Below are positions 26,581 through 35,953 of a stretch of DNA of 64,000 bases, piece after piece. Both the position numbers and the translations under genes were made by a program. Each line of letters begins with the position of its first letter. The first letter of the stretch is position 1. The notes beneath the pieces were generated by a model that ran no database searches, was not told the DNA's origin, and saw only the letters and a list, made by a program, of their open reading frames with translations. Location: assembly GCA_001789965.1 (NCBI GenBank), contig MGBA01000009.1:6224-70223 (forward strand), in the 5' to 3' direction. Origin of the DNA: Candidatus Roizmanbacteria bacterium RIFCSPLOWO2_02_FULL_40_13 (lineage in GTDB: Bacteria; Patescibacteriota; Microgenomatia; UBA1406; GWC2-37-13).

Positions 26581-28029
26581 TTACTTGAAGTCGGAGCCGA
26601 TTATGATGACGATATCTGAAGCTTCTTCATCGTTCAAAGTTTCAATTTTTGGCTTTCCAACATTTTCTGAGAGATCCTTTACCAACGCGCCTGTAGCTGT
26701 TTTTACCGACGGCTTTATCTGGATTATTGTAGTTGCGTAGTCAAAATTGTCAGCATTATCTGTCAGGATTTCCTGATATCCTACTTCTTTCAGAATATCC
26801 CGCACCTCGGTTGCTTTACCTACAGTGCCTGATCCGTTGAGGACTTTAATTTTCAATTCTTCTTTTTTAAACGCGGGCGTAGGTGACGGAACCACAGTAG
26901 GTTTTGTAGTGGGTGAGGGTTTACCGATAGATGTCAGAGAGTTGGTGTCTACTTTCGGAAGTGAAAATCCTCCGAAGTTTATCTTCGAAAGTCCAAAGAA
27001 GATTAAAAAAGATGCGATAAACGCTAAAAAAAATATTCCGACTTCTCGTTTGAAAATTGGAACAGTCGGCACAGAAAAAGAAGATTTCCCTTTCGCCTTG
27101 AATGGTTTTTTTAGAATACGGAACTCCTTATTTTCCTGGGAAAAGACGTATGCTCCAAAACAGACATCATAAGAAAGGATAGGAAACGGTTTGTCCGACG
27201 AAACAAGCGCTTTAAGGTGTTCTGCGTAAAAATCAGGGATGATCCGTTTCAAAGGATTGGTCCAAACACCGACAGATTTTGTAAATGTATCTTGACGTAC
27301 TTTATCCGATTGTTCACCCGATAAAATAATCCGATTCAACTTGACGCCTTTTTCTTCAAGTTCTTCCTTTTTCTTTTTCAAAACTTCTTCCAACCGATCT
27401 TCTTTTCCCAATGTCTGCACCCATTTCTCCTCGATTAAAAGTCCACCCGAATCAAAGACCACTCCTTCCAGAATATCTTTTGCATAATGTGCATAGAGAA
27501 TTGCTTCTTTCTTCTCTTTTCGCAAGGTTTTTTCAAATAGTTTAAAAATAGCAAGGGTTTCCGGCAGAAGGATGCTTAACTTAAGAGAAAGTAGTTGCAA
27601 CACATCAACATACTTTTGAAGCGTCTCTTCACCTACTGCGAAGTAAGAAATTTGTTTTTGTTTATCTGCGTCCCTGACAAAAAAATCCGAATAATAATTT
27701 TCCAGACTGGACGCAACAGAAGCGCGAGCTTTATCTTCGACAAAAGATGAGATTGCAGCAGGCGCCAGATCCGCTGGCACCTCAGTTCTTAAAAAGTGAA
27801 AAGACTCCTGAGGAAGGATAAGACAAACTTCTTTTTCCTGAGGAGCAGAAAGATCATTAATACCTTCTTTGATCGCAGACGCCAAAAAATCAATATTGGT
27901 TACTTTTCCATTACTAAGTAGATCAATTTCGTGTCGTTTTTCAAAATAACCTACTTCAAACTGCCCCAAGAGCGTCTTTTTTAATACAAGAATTTTTATC
28001 TCATTCTTATCAAGTGAGACATACAGCAT
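26581..28029 (-). CDS. PilM-like actin-fold protein fused to a LytR_C domain
   Basis: 482 residues. The first ~330 resemble the PilM/actin-like ATPase fold: short strands MLYVSLDKNEIKILVL, a PQESFHFLRTEVP segment, ISYFAVGEETLQKYVDVL, then AILYAHYAKDILEGVVFDSGG; nucleotide-binding residues cannot be confirmed by eye. A membrane helix (VGIFFLAFIASFLIFFGL, about 345-362) and a Pro/Thr linker follow. The LytR_C domain spans about 395-482 (IKVLNGSGTVGKATEVRDIL, NADNFDY, VIIIGSDF). The topology puts the actin-like part inside and LytR_C outside. A sibling LytR_C protein is at 63203. Role unknown; it might link a pilus-like or envelope apparatus to the wall. Confidence 0.7.
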   Translation of the reverse strand: MLYVSLDKNEIKILVLKKTLLGQFEVGYFEKRHEIDLLSNGKVTNIDFLASAIKEGINDLSAPQEKEVCLILPQESFHFLRTEVPADLAPAAISSFVEDKARASVASSLENYYSDFFVRDADKQKQISYFAVGEETLQKYVDVLQLLSLKLSILLPETLAIFKLFEKTLRKEKKEAILYAHYAKDILEGVVFDSGGLLIEEKWVQTLGKEDRLEEVLKKKKEELEEKGVKLNRIILSGEQSDKVRQDTFTKSVGVWTNPLKRIIPDFYAEHLKALVSSDKPFPILSYDVCFGAYVFSQENKEFRILKKPFKAKGKSSFSVPTVPIFKREVGIFFLAFIASFLIFFGLSKINFGGFSLPKVDTNSLTSIGKPSPTTKPTVVPSPTPAFKKEELKIKVLNGSGTVGKATEVRDILKEVGYQEILTDNADNFDYATTIIQIKPSVKTATGALVKDLSENVGKPKIETLNDEEASDIVIIIGSDFK

Positions 28030-28036
28030 GAAAGTA

Positions 28037-28042
28037 ATTATA
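28037..28042 (-). promoter_or_regulatory. -10 box 7 nt before the PilM-like/LytR_C ATG
   Basis: Minus-strand TATAAT, 7 nt, ATG at 28029. A weak TTGTTT lies 18 nt further upstream. A leaderless start is predicted. Confidence 0.5.
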
Positions 28043-28101
28043 AAGATATCACTCTATAAAAAACAAGTAGAACGATAAGTTTTTTTATTCCAAGCCAGTG
28101 G

Positions 28102-28107
28102 TACAAT
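28102..28107 (+). promoter_or_regulatory. -10 box 6 nt before dnaG
   Basis: TACAAT, then AGGAGC and ATG at 28114. AGGAG could act as a Shine-Dalgarno for a longer transcript, but the -10 spacing predicts leaderless initiation. Confidence 0.4.
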
Positions 28108-28113
28108 AGGAGC

Positions 28114-29880
28114 ATGAATAATTCGGTTGAGGAAGTAAAAAAGCGAATTGATATCGTGGAGTTTATCGGCTCCTTTATTTCTTTAAAAAAAGCAGGGCGC
28201 AACTTTAAAGGTTTGTGCCCCTTTCACCAGGAAAAAACTCCGTCATTTGTAGTTTCTCCAGATCGGCAGATCTGGCATTGTTTCGGTTCGTGTGGTGACG
28301 GAGGAGACGTCATCAAGTTTTTGATGAAATGGGAAAATCTTACGTTTTTCGAAGCGCTAAAAGAACTTGCTGAAAAAGCAGGTGTAAAACTTACAAACAT
28401 CGCATTTGAAGATAAGATATGGCAAAAAAAAGAACGGCTCCTTCGCATGAACCAACTTGCAGCAGAGTACTTCAACTATGTTCTTTTTAAGTCGTCAGTG
28501 GGAAAGAATGCACTTGAGTATTTAAAATCACGGGACATCAATGAAAAGACCGCACAGAAATTCCAACTGGGATACGCTCCTGATTCATGGGACTCCCTTC
28601 ATAAATTTTTAACGAAAAAAAAGTTTCAAGATGAGGAACTTCTTGAAGGGGGACTTTTGGTCCGTGGAGAAAGAGGTGGAATTTATGACCGCTTTCGCAA
28701 GAGACTTATGTTTCCAATAAAAGATCCACGTGAAAATACCGTCGGCTTCTCGGGAAGAAATCTTGACGACGTAGACAAAGCAGCAAAGTATATTAATACG
28801 CCGGAGACTCCGATCTATCACAAACGTGAAAGTCTTTTCGGGATTCACATCGCAAAAGAAGCGATTAAAAAAGAAGGAAATGTGTTTATAGTCGAAGGAG
28901 AGCTGGATGTGATTTCACCCTATCAACATGGATTTGAAAACTTTGTGGCAATCAAGGGATCTGCGCTTACTCGCGAGCACCTGATGCTTCTTAAGCGTTT
29001 CACCGGAAGAGCAACATTGGCACTGGACGCAGATTCTTCAGGAGAGGAGGCAGCGCGCCGTGGAATCGAAGAGGCAGACCGATTTGATATGGAGCTCGAC
29101 ATCGTACAGTTTGATTTTGCAAAAGATCCCGACGAAGCTGTGCGCGCCGATCCGGTTAAGTTTAAAAAAGAGTTAAAAAAACATGTGCCGGTGTACGACT
29201 TTATAATAGAACTTCTCAAGAAAAAATATCCTGAGACCGATGCGTTTAGCAAGAAAAAAATAGGAGACGAGGCGATTCCGTTTATTGAAAAAATTACCAA
29301 TCCCATCGTTTATTCTCACTACGTTAAAAAACTTGCAGGAGTTTTGGATGTGTCCGAGGGGAGCGTGGAGTCGTTGGTCAGCAGATACCGTCAAAAGAAA
29401 AAACAGCAAGCCTATTTGAAAATTTCGTATTCAAAAAAAGAAGAAAATGATAGAGAAAAAAATCTGCAGACGTATCTTTTAAGCAGTATGTTTCAAAATC
29501 AATACCCTTATGAACCCGGCGATGTCGTCTTCCGGATTCTTGAGGCGGTTGATTTTACGTATCCCTCATACGGAAAATTAAGCGAGGCCTTTCTTGCGTA
29601 TCAGAAAAAACACAAGGATTTTAAATTAGAGGATTTCTTAGAAACACTCGAAAGTGAACTTCGGGCTGTTTTTGATGAGTTGTACCTTTACGCAACATAT
29701 AAAGGAGAAGAGGAGGAAAATCTGGAAAAATTAGCCTTTGAAATCAAAAAATTGGCGCTCAAAAGACAGATTTCTGACCTCACGAAAAAAAGCGAGAGCT
29801 TCTCAGGAGCACAGGAAAAAACGATCAGAGAATTGACCGTCCGATTAAAAGACGTGGAAAAAATGCTCCTTCCAGTATAA
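28114..29880 (+). CDS. dnaG: DNA primase
   Basis: 588 residues. The N-terminal CHC2 zinc domain has C35, H38, C56 and C60. The last two ligands are one residue further apart (CFGSCGDGGD) than the usual CFGCGxGGD. The RNA-polymerase domain and Toprim follow (VFIVEGELDVISPYQHGF about 257-275, LALDADSSGEEAARRG about 305-320), then a helicase-interacting C-terminal part. It makes RNA primers for replication. It forms the classical macromolecular-synthesis pair with rpoD 12 nt downstream. Confidence 0.97.
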   Translation: MNNSVEEVKKRIDIVEFIGSFISLKKAGRNFKGLCPFHQEKTPSFVVSPDRQIWHCFGSCGDGGDVIKFLMKWENLTFFEALKELAEKAGVKLTNIAFEDKIWQKKERLLRMNQLAAEYFNYVLFKSSVGKNALEYLKSRDINEKTAQKFQLGYAPDSWDSLHKFLTKKKFQDEELLEGGLLVRGERGGIYDRFRKRLMFPIKDPRENTVGFSGRNLDDVDKAAKYINTPETPIYHKRESLFGIHIAKEAIKKEGNVFIVEGELDVISPYQHGFENFVAIKGSALTREHLMLLKRFTGRATLALDADSSGEEAARRGIEEADRFDMELDIVQFDFAKDPDEAVRADPVKFKKELKKHVPVYDFIIELLKKKYPETDAFSKKKIGDEAIPFIEKITNPIVYSHYVKKLAGVLDVSEGSVESLVSRYRQKKKQQAYLKISYSKKEENDREKNLQTYLLSSMFQNQYPYEPGDVVFRILEAVDFTYPSYGKLSEAFLAYQKKHKDFKLEDFLETLESELRAVFDELYLYATYKGEEEENLEKLAFEIKKLALKRQISDLTKKSESFSGAQEKTIRELTVRLKDVEKMLLPV

Positions 29881-29892
29881 AATATATATCCA

Positions 29893-30984
29893 ATGACCAA
29901 AACTAAGCTCCCTCGAACTTTAAACGAACTTATCAAGCAAGGTGAAGAAGACGGATTTTTGGTTCAAGACGACATCCTACTCGTATATCCGGATCCTGAA
30001 AAGCACATAGAAGAGATCGATGATTTCTTTAGTCAGGCGCTTGAAAAAGGCATTGATATTTTTGAAACGGTTTCCACACGGGAAGAAGAAGATGCTAAAA
30101 AATCTGCAGAAGAGATGGAGCGCGAAATCGAACATCTTATCTCGACACGTCATGGTGAGTCGCTCGATCCTATTAAAAAGTATCTGAAAGAGATCGGAAA
30201 AACAGCTCTATTGAAGTTTGAAGAAGAAGTAGATCTTGCCAAAAAATACGAGAAGAATGACATGAAGGCAAAAGAGAAGCTGATTAAGGCAAATCTTCGT
30301 CTGGTCGTCTCAATCGCAAAAAAATATCTGGGCCGGCGTTTATCGTTTCTCGATCTGATTCAGGAAGGAAATAAAGGGCTTATCCGCGGAGTAGAAAAAT
30401 ATGATTGGAGAAGGGGATTCAAATTTTCAACCTATGCGACATGGTGGATCAGGCAGGCAATAACAAGAGCCATTGCCGATCAATCCCGTACTATCCGCAT
30501 TCCCGTTCATATGGTTGATCAGATCAACCGTTTTTACAAAACGCAACGGAGATTGACACAAAAACTTGGGCGGGAGCCAAAAACAAAAGAGGTAGCTAAA
30601 GAGATGTTGATTACGGTTGAGGAGGTCGATAATTTGGTACGGATCTCTCAGCAACCAAAATCACTTTCAACTCCAATAGGTGATGATAAAGAAACGACTT
30701 TGGAACAATTTATCGCTGACAAAAATCAACCAACGCTGTACGATAAAGTTTCCAAGGAGCTTTTGAAAGACGCCTTGAATAAAGTTCTCGAGACTCTTTC
30801 TCCCCGCGAAAAAAAAGTACTCATGATGCGCTTTGGTTTGGAAGATTCTAAACCAAAAACTCTGGAAGAAGTGGGGCGGGAATTTAAGGTTACCCGTGAG
30901 CGTATCCGTCAGATCGAGGCAAAAGCAATCCGCAAATTAAAGCATCCCACCCGCGCCCGTAAACTCCGAGACTTTTTAGAATAA
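29893..30984 (+). CDS. rpoD: RNA polymerase primary sigma factor
   Basis: 363 residues, a short sigma-70. An acidic N-terminus (about 1-85) replaces a full region 1.1. Region 1.2 begins at [11 protein letters not shown]. Regions 2.1-2.4 are near perfect ([56 protein letters not shown]). Region 3 and region 4.2 ([30 protein letters not shown]) complete it. These residues explain the TATAAT/TTGACA promoters seen elsewhere in the window. It lies 12 nt after dnaG. Confidence 0.97.
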   Translation: MTKTKLPRTLNELIKQGEEDGFLVQDDILLVYPDPEKHIEEIDDFFSQALEKGIDIFETVSTREEEDAKKSAEEMEREIEHLISTRHGESLDPIKKYLKEIGKTALLKFEEEVDLAKKYEKNDMKAKEKLIKANLRLVVSIAKKYLGRRLSFLDLIQEGNKGLIRGVEKYDWRRGFKFSTYATWWIRQAITRAIADQSRTIRIPVHMVDQINRFYKTQRRLTQKLGREPKTKEVAKEMLITVEEVDNLVRISQQPKSLSTPIGDDKETTLEQFIADKNQPTLYDKVSKELLKDALNKVLETLSPREKKVLMMRFGLEDSKPKTLEEVGREFKVTRERIRQIEAKAIRKLKHPTRARKLRDFLE

Positions 30985-30991
30985 GGTTTGA

Positions 30992-30997
30992 TATACT
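30992..30997 (+). promoter_or_regulatory. -10 box 7 nt before the 77-residue gene
   Basis: TATACT, 7 nt, ATG at 31005. It lies just past the rpoD stop. Confidence 0.4.
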
Positions 30998-31004
30998 AAC
31001 GACC

Positions 31005-31238
31005 ATGCCAGGAAAGCGTGGACCTGAATTTTGGAAAGATAAAGCGAACTGGAACCTAGATAACAGCAGTGTAATCGCTGCGCATTTCGGCTACAAAGAA
31101 GATGAACTGTTTAGAGAGGCGCTAGGAGTTTTTTCTGCAACTATGGTGAGCAAGGCTACCATCACTATGTTTCTCGAGTTGAGTGGGGAAGCTCATTTCA
31201 AAAATTTCAGACCTCCATTGACAAGAGTGAATACTTAA
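31005..31238 (+). CDS. Small hypothetical protein
   Basis: 77 residues, MPGKRGPEFWKDKANWN at the start. It is mostly helical, soluble and without cysteines. No family recognised. It has its own -10 box and a normal codon pattern for the region, so it is probably real. It converges with another unknown gene whose stop is 12 bp away. Confidence 0.5.
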   Translation: MPGKRGPEFWKDKANWNLDNSSVIAAHFGYKEDELFREALGVFSATMVSKATITMFLELSGEAHFKNFRPPLTRVNT

Positions 31239-31250
31239 GAGCTTTTATTT

Positions 31251-31970
31251 TTACTTGCTTTTCATCAGAGGAGAGACTGGAGGCATTATAGGTTTCCAGA
31301 AATCCTCTCCTTTTTTATGTGTTGTGTGAACCCGCATAGGTTTCCGAAGTTTTTGAGCGATCACATCTAAGACCCGAGTTGGATCAGTCAGAAAGTCTTC
31401 AAAAGGGATACCTTCAACGGTCGCAGTATCTCTGGAATTCGTTCTTGGGACATCGAACTTTGTATCGATATACCAATAATTATGTTCGACCACTTCATCA
31501 GGGATATCTTTTCTATTTGGTCGGACAAGAGGTTTCACTTCTTGTTGCAACACTGCTCGATCTTCATCAGTCAGTTCAAACTTATCTCCCCATTGCAACG
31601 CCGGAAATCCAGCAACTGTTATAAGTCTAACTCTCCAATCGTTGGGATCATATTTTTTATCTTTCTCCGTAGTTGCCTTCGCCTTTTTTGCCATGATACG
31701 TGCTTCTTCATCAACATATCTTCTAATAACCGGATCGTGTTCGGCGAGGCTTTGATAAATCTCAATTATTCTATTGAAAATCTTCTCAGTTACTTCATCT
31801 CGTTCACTCCGAGCAGTTTCATGGATTTTTGCTCTTGCTTCACGAATTTTTGTAACTCCTTCTTCTACTTCTTTCCGTTGCTGTGTTTGAGCTTCATTTT
31901 CATCGTGTTTACGTGTAGCTGTCCGGGTTTTCGCGTCTTTCATTTTGTCCCAGATTTCCTTTGAATCCAT
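31251..31970 (-). CDS. Hypothetical charged protein
   Basis: 239 residues from ATG 31970 (MDSKEIWDKMKDAKTR). A longer frame to 32123 exists, but its first part is Lys/Ser-rich and overlaps the divergent gene. The N-terminal half is a highly charged coiled coil (about 15-95, EVEEGVTKIREARAKIHETA). The C-terminal half is globular, with FPALQWGDKFELTDEDRAVLQQEV and NYWYIDTKFDVPR. No known family, signal or membrane segment. It is divergent from the next unknown gene with about 106 bp between starts. Confidence 0.6.
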   Translation of the reverse strand: MDSKEIWDKMKDAKTRTATRKHDENEAQTQQRKEVEEGVTKIREARAKIHETARSERDEVTEKIFNRIIEIYQSLAEHDPVIRRYVDEEARIMAKKAKATTEKDKKYDPNDWRVRLITVAGFPALQWGDKFELTDEDRAVLQQEVKPLVRPNRKDIPDEVVEHNYWYIDTKFDVPRTNSRDTATVEGIPFEDFLTDPTRVLDVIAQKLRKPMRVHTTHKKGEDFWKPIMPPVSPLMKSK

Positions 31971-32076
31971 AGTTGATAGTAGTATATCACGTGGTGAAAA
32001 TTCTTTGTCCCAACGTTCTCTGACGCTTTTCAAATGACGCTTGCTTTTACTTTTGCTTGTGCTACGCTTTTTATGT

Positions 32077-32694
32077 ATGCCCGAGAGGGATCGAAGAAGA
32101 CCGACACCTGTTGAATACCTCACTTCACGATTGAGACAGCTTCCTCAAGTATTTCCACCAAGAACTATTTCTTTCGACGACATTGTCAAAAGAGGAGAGG
32201 ACTCAGAACTTTTAGACGAGGGTAGACCTCCGATACTCGTTCACGATGATTCATTTGATGAGGTTGATTCATTCGAGCTTGCCAGAGCAACCTCAGTTGC
32301 AGATTTTTTTCTTCCATCAAGTTTCAACAGGACAATCCATTTACAACAAGGCAGCGCCTCAATTTTAGATCATGGGTCAATCGTGGATCTTATTTTAGAC
32401 GCAAATTCTACAGTGGTTATTTCTCCGTATGTCGATGTAGTCACGGTACGAGATGCAGATAGAGACGTGACAGTTTGGCATCATCCAACAACGGTGGTTT
32501 TGCCGGGTGACGGAGTAGATATTCACCCAACAGTATACGGAGACGAAGCCAATTTTAACGGACATCGTATTGATCCTGACAATCTAACCCAGTTAAAGAG
32601 AGCAAGATTTGCTGTTGCAGACGGAGTGCAAAGGGCAGCAGTGGGAGAGGATGGATTTGATCCAAAAAATATGCAAAATTCGAAGGCTTGGTAA
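32077..32694 (+). CDS. Hypothetical protein, beta-rich
   Basis: 205 residues from ATG 32077 (MPERDRRRPTPVEYL); an upstream TTG (32041) is less likely. The middle (about 90-165) is strand-rich with repeated hydrophobic Asp patterns (SIVDLILDANSTVVISPYVDVV, TTVVLPGDGVDIHPTV), then a helical tail. No family recognised. It is divergent from the charged protein, and the pair may be an accessory unit. It is acidic and Asp-rich compared with the Lys-rich neighbours. Confidence 0.6.
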   Translation: MPERDRRRPTPVEYLTSRLRQLPQVFPPRTISFDDIVKRGEDSELLDEGRPPILVHDDSFDEVDSFELARATSVADFFLPSSFNRTIHLQQGSASILDHGSIVDLILDANSTVVISPYVDVVTVRDADRDVTVWHHPTTVVLPGDGVDIHPTVYGDEANFNGHRIDPDNLTQLKRARFAVADGVQRAAVGEDGFDPKNMQNSKAW

Positions 32695-32827
32695 GAGGTT
32701 TTAAGGCAGCGGTTCTTCCTATAGAACATCCGGACAGACTATTATAAAAAAGACTCTCACTTTTTAATCTGCTACAATTTCCCCATAGTTGAATAAATTT
32801 AACTAATTAAGTACATTGAAGTAATAC

Positions 32828-33478
32828 ATGGTACGGTCAAAGTCCCATACAGAAAAAATCTTAAACGTTTGGGCTATCGTACTGATCATCTGGAGTCTTT
32901 ACCGAGCATACTTTAAAACCAGCTTGGATCCTCTTATTGACGAGTTCATCGCAAAACCTTTGGTTTTTTTACTTCCGTTGTACATATTTATTAATCGCAC
33001 GGAAAAAAAACCTTTTTGGTCATCTCTTGGACTAACCAAAAAACATCTGGGAAGTGAGATTTTTTACGGCTTTCTTATCGGAATTGTTTTTTTTGTTGGA
33101 GGAATGCTCACTACAGGAGTAAAATTTAAACCTGCGATTTTCTTTGAGACAAGATTTCTTTTGGTCGTTCTTACTTCATTTGCCGCTGCGTTTACTGAGG
33201 AGGTTTTATCCCGTGGCTTCGTGCTGAAAAGATTGTATGAAGATTCAAAAAATATGTTTACATCGGCATTTTTGGCAAGCGTCCTTTTTTTCCTACTTCA
33301 CGTTCCCATACTGTTCACTTCCCAAAATATGACCGGGATGCTTCTTTTTAAAGTCATGATTACGGATTTAATCTTAAGTCTTGCAGTATCCTTCGTCTTT
33401 TTAGCAAGAGGGAAGAGGCTTGCGATGCCGATTATGATTCACGCGATGTACGCGCTCAGTCTTTTCCTTTTTATCTAA
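32828..33478 (+). CDS. CPBP-family intramembrane metalloprotease
   Basis: 216 residues with about six to seven membrane helices. The CPBP/CAAX-protease motif is TEEVLSRGF (E124, E125, R129), with H158 in FFLLHVP and H205 in MIHAMYAL, the expected active-site set within the membrane. Family members cleave prenylated or bacteriocin-like peptides, but the substrate here is unknown. It overlaps the end of the convergent GT-C gene by 8 nt. Confidence 0.88.
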   Translation: MVRSKSHTEKILNVWAIVLIIWSLYRAYFKTSLDPLIDEFIAKPLVFLLPLYIFINRTEKKPFWSSLGLTKKHLGSEIFYGFLIGIVFFVGGMLTTGVKFKPAIFFETRFLLVVLTSFAAAFTEEVLSRGFVLKRLYEDSKNMFTSAFLASVLFFLLHVPILFTSQNMTGMLLFKVMITDLILSLAVSFVFLARGKRLAMPIMIHAMYALSLFLFI

Positions 33479-35060
33479 TCTTTTCGTAGATTCCAAATAT
33501 TTCTTCAGTTCCGCTTCTTATTTTTTTTCCGGGAGTTATTTTTAATTCGGTAAAATCCTCAGGATAGCCAATCACGACATACCGTTTATCTTCCTTTGAT
33601 ATGTTTGTGTTAAAAACAAATTTATCAAATCGGTCCACTTGGCCAAATCCGTATTCATCAGGAGCAGAAAGCTGAGCCTGTTTCTGATACTTTTCAGGAG
33701 GGTATTGTAGGTAAGCAAGTAGGAAAATGTATGGTTGCCCATTTTTGCGGGTTATGTAAAAGTGGTCGTACTTTTCATAATTTTCTTTAATATATGAGGT
33801 TAGTTCGCGATATCCTGGCTGCCATGCGCGAATAACAAGAGCTCTTTTTGGATAGTGATTCAGATAAAAATCCCACGTATAAAAAAGTAAGGAGGTCTCG
33901 GCCAGAATAAGCGCAAACAGAAGAAACAAAGCGTATTTTTTTGGAAACTCTTTATATAGTTGAATGACTCCATATGATGCAATAATCAAAATAGGGATCA
34001 AGACAAACAGAGATCTTGTTAGGGAAATTCCTGCCCATGATAGTGCGGCAGGTACCGGTGATATAAGAAGAAGAATAAGCAATAAGTACCGATAACGCTC
34101 TTTTTTTCTAAATAAGTAATACAGTCCAATGAAGAGAAATACATATTCAAGAACGCTTATCGGACCCATATCATCAAAACCAAACCGTGGATTTTCGTCA
34201 CCGGACAGAAAAAGAAACTGAGGAGAAAAATATTTTACATACGATTTCAAAAATTCTCTTTTTCCAACAGAGATTTTATTGTAGAAAAGGCGAGAGCCTC
34301 CCTCAGACCGTAACTCATTTATTTTTAGCGCAAACCCAGGAGTATTAAAAAATAACAAGTTACCTACCCGTTTCGGCTGATTTATGAGGTCGGTTATTCC
34401 AAAGAGAAGCAAAATAAGAAGCGTAAATAATACAATTCTTTTTCCACCCTTTATTTTTAAAAAGTAAAAGAAGGAAAGTAATAAAAACAGAATTCCAAAA
34501 AGTCGGCCAGTTTGATACGAAAATAACAGTAAAGTTAATGAAAGTAAAAACAGGACCGTATCTTTCGCTGTAATTTTTTTGATTAGTCTCAAAAAAAAGA
34601 GAAGAGTTGAGGCAATAAGAAATACAGAAAGATATGCTTCGTGCGCCTGTCTTCCGATTGAGTGGAGTCCCCACGAAAGACCGACAAGAGCGGAAGATAC
34701 GAGCGCAGTGTTTTTTTTATCAAAAAGTTCCTTAACCAAACAATACACAAGAAAAGGAAAGAGAAAAACGAGGACGGTATTCAACATTCTCACCGAGTTT
34801 TCAGACAAACCAAATAATCCCACAAAAGGGATAGAAAGATACGAATATAACGGCATTTTGTAATCACCAAATGACTTCAGACGTAGTGGCAAAAAATTGC
34901 CATACTCATCTTTACCTGTTTGGGAAAGGGAGTAAACGTTGTAGCCAAAAGCCGCCTCATCTGCGTTAAAAGAAGGAGGAACGGTGCTCTTTTCATATAC
35001 ATTAAGAAACAAAGCAAAGAGCGAGATTACGAGAAGAATCAGAAACGTTTTTTTACTCAT
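33471..35060 (-). CDS. GT-C membrane glycosyltransferase (ArnT/PMT-like)
   Basis: 529 residues with about eleven to twelve helices. The first extracytoplasmic loop carries the acidic GT39/ArnT motif FNADEAAFGYNVYSL (Asp34, Glu35), followed by LKSFGDYKMPLYSYL, the usual KPPL/Y-like segment. A soluble C-terminal domain begins near residue 410. Such enzymes move a sugar from polyprenyl phosphate to an acceptor outside the cell. It is the last gene of a four-gene minus-strand operon (37781 to 33471) and overlaps the preceding GT2 gene by 4 nt. Confidence 0.82.
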   Translation of the reverse strand: MSKKTFLILLVISLFALFLNVYEKSTVPPSFNADEAAFGYNVYSLSQTGKDEYGNFLPLRLKSFGDYKMPLYSYLSIPFVGLFGLSENSVRMLNTVLVFLFPFLVYCLVKELFDKKNTALVSSALVGLSWGLHSIGRQAHEAYLSVFLIASTLLFFLRLIKKITAKDTVLFLLSLTLLLFSYQTGRLFGILFLLLSFFYFLKIKGGKRIVLFTLLILLLFGITDLINQPKRVGNLLFFNTPGFALKINELRSEGGSRLFYNKISVGKREFLKSYVKYFSPQFLFLSGDENPRFGFDDMGPISVLEYVFLFIGLYYLFRKKERYRYLLLILLLISPVPAALSWAGISLTRSLFVLIPILIIASYGVIQLYKEFPKKYALFLLFALILAETSLLFYTWDFYLNHYPKRALVIRAWQPGYRELTSYIKENYEKYDHFYITRKNGQPYIFLLAYLQYPPEKYQKQAQLSAPDEYGFGQVDRFDKFVFNTNISKEDKRYVVIGYPEDFTELKITPGKKIRSGTEEIFGIYEKIR

Positions 35061-35950
35061 GTAAATTTAGAAAGAATTTTATCATCGTGAAGGACGAAAT
35101 ATTTTCGCTGTTTTATATGATGGTCAATTATTTCAAACGATCGTGCGAGAGCATCGATTAAACCGGAAAAAAAAGAATATTCACCCTTGATAAGAAAATA
35201 AATAACGTTCGGAATCAGTAAAAGCCAGTAACTTGATAAAAGCGCAGGATCAGTAATGTTTTTTATGATAAATACATGTTGGTTCCTGAAAGCAATTTTT
35301 TTTATCTCCTTTTTTTTAAAATATTTTCCAATGGTTGATTCATGATGGTGTTTGACTACTATAGATGAATCAAAAAGTACTTCATATCCTGCTTTCCATG
35401 CACGGTATGACAGGTCGATATCCTCCCAATAAAAAGGGGAGTATAGAGAATCAAATCCTCCGAGTTTTTCAAATTTCTTTCTATCTATTAATGACGCTCC
35501 TCCTTCTGCCCACGCGGTGTAGCCATCTATAAGATCGTCGGCTTTAGAATGGCGTACAAGGCCAAAGTCCCAGAATATTTTATTCTTGCCCACTATACTT
35601 CCACTCTTTTCTTTTTGTGCAAACGTAACCGCAAAAAGATTTTTATTCTTTTTAAAGTTTTCCAGGGCTTTTTTAAAAGATGAGTCCTTTAGTAACACAT
35701 CGCTGTTTAAAAGGAGAATGTATTTCCCCTTCGCCTTTTCCACTGCTACATTGACCGATCCCCCAAATCCCAAGTTTTTTTTATTCTCGAGAAGAGCGAG
35801 ATGATATGAACGGAGATCTTTCCTGATACTTTTTTCCGGATCGTCATTGATTACAATTACTTCGCAGTCATCGAAATGGGGAGAATTATGCGCTAAGTTA
35901 TATATCAACTCGCTGGTATTTTTATAAGCGGGGATGATTATAGATATCAT
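35057..35950 (-). CDS. GT2-family glycosyltransferase
   Basis: 297 residues with a GT-A fold: ISIIIPAYKNTSELI, VINDDPEKS, LLNSDVLL for the DxD-like site, then GGASLIDRKKFEKLGGFD and the WEDIDLSYRAWKAGYEV (ED) acid-base motif about 170-187. This is the rhamnosyl-type GT2 pattern. One or two hydrophobic segments near 225-250 may associate with the membrane. It sits between the GT4 gene (3 nt) and the GT-C gene (4-nt overlap). Confidence 0.88.
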   Translation of the reverse strand: MISIIIPAYKNTSELIYNLAHNSPHFDDCEVIVINDDPEKSIRKDLRSYHLALLENKKNLGFGGSVNVAVEKAKGKYILLLNSDVLLKDSSFKKALENFKKNKNLFAVTFAQKEKSGSIVGKNKIFWDFGLVRHSKADDLIDGYTAWAEGGASLIDRKKFEKLGGFDSLYSPFYWEDIDLSYRAWKAGYEVLFDSSIVVKHHHESTIGKYFKKKEIKKIAFRNQHVFIIKNITDPALLSSYWLLLIPNVIYFLIKGEYSFFSGLIDALARSFEIIDHHIKQRKYFVLHDDKILSKFT

Positions 35951-35953
35951 AGA

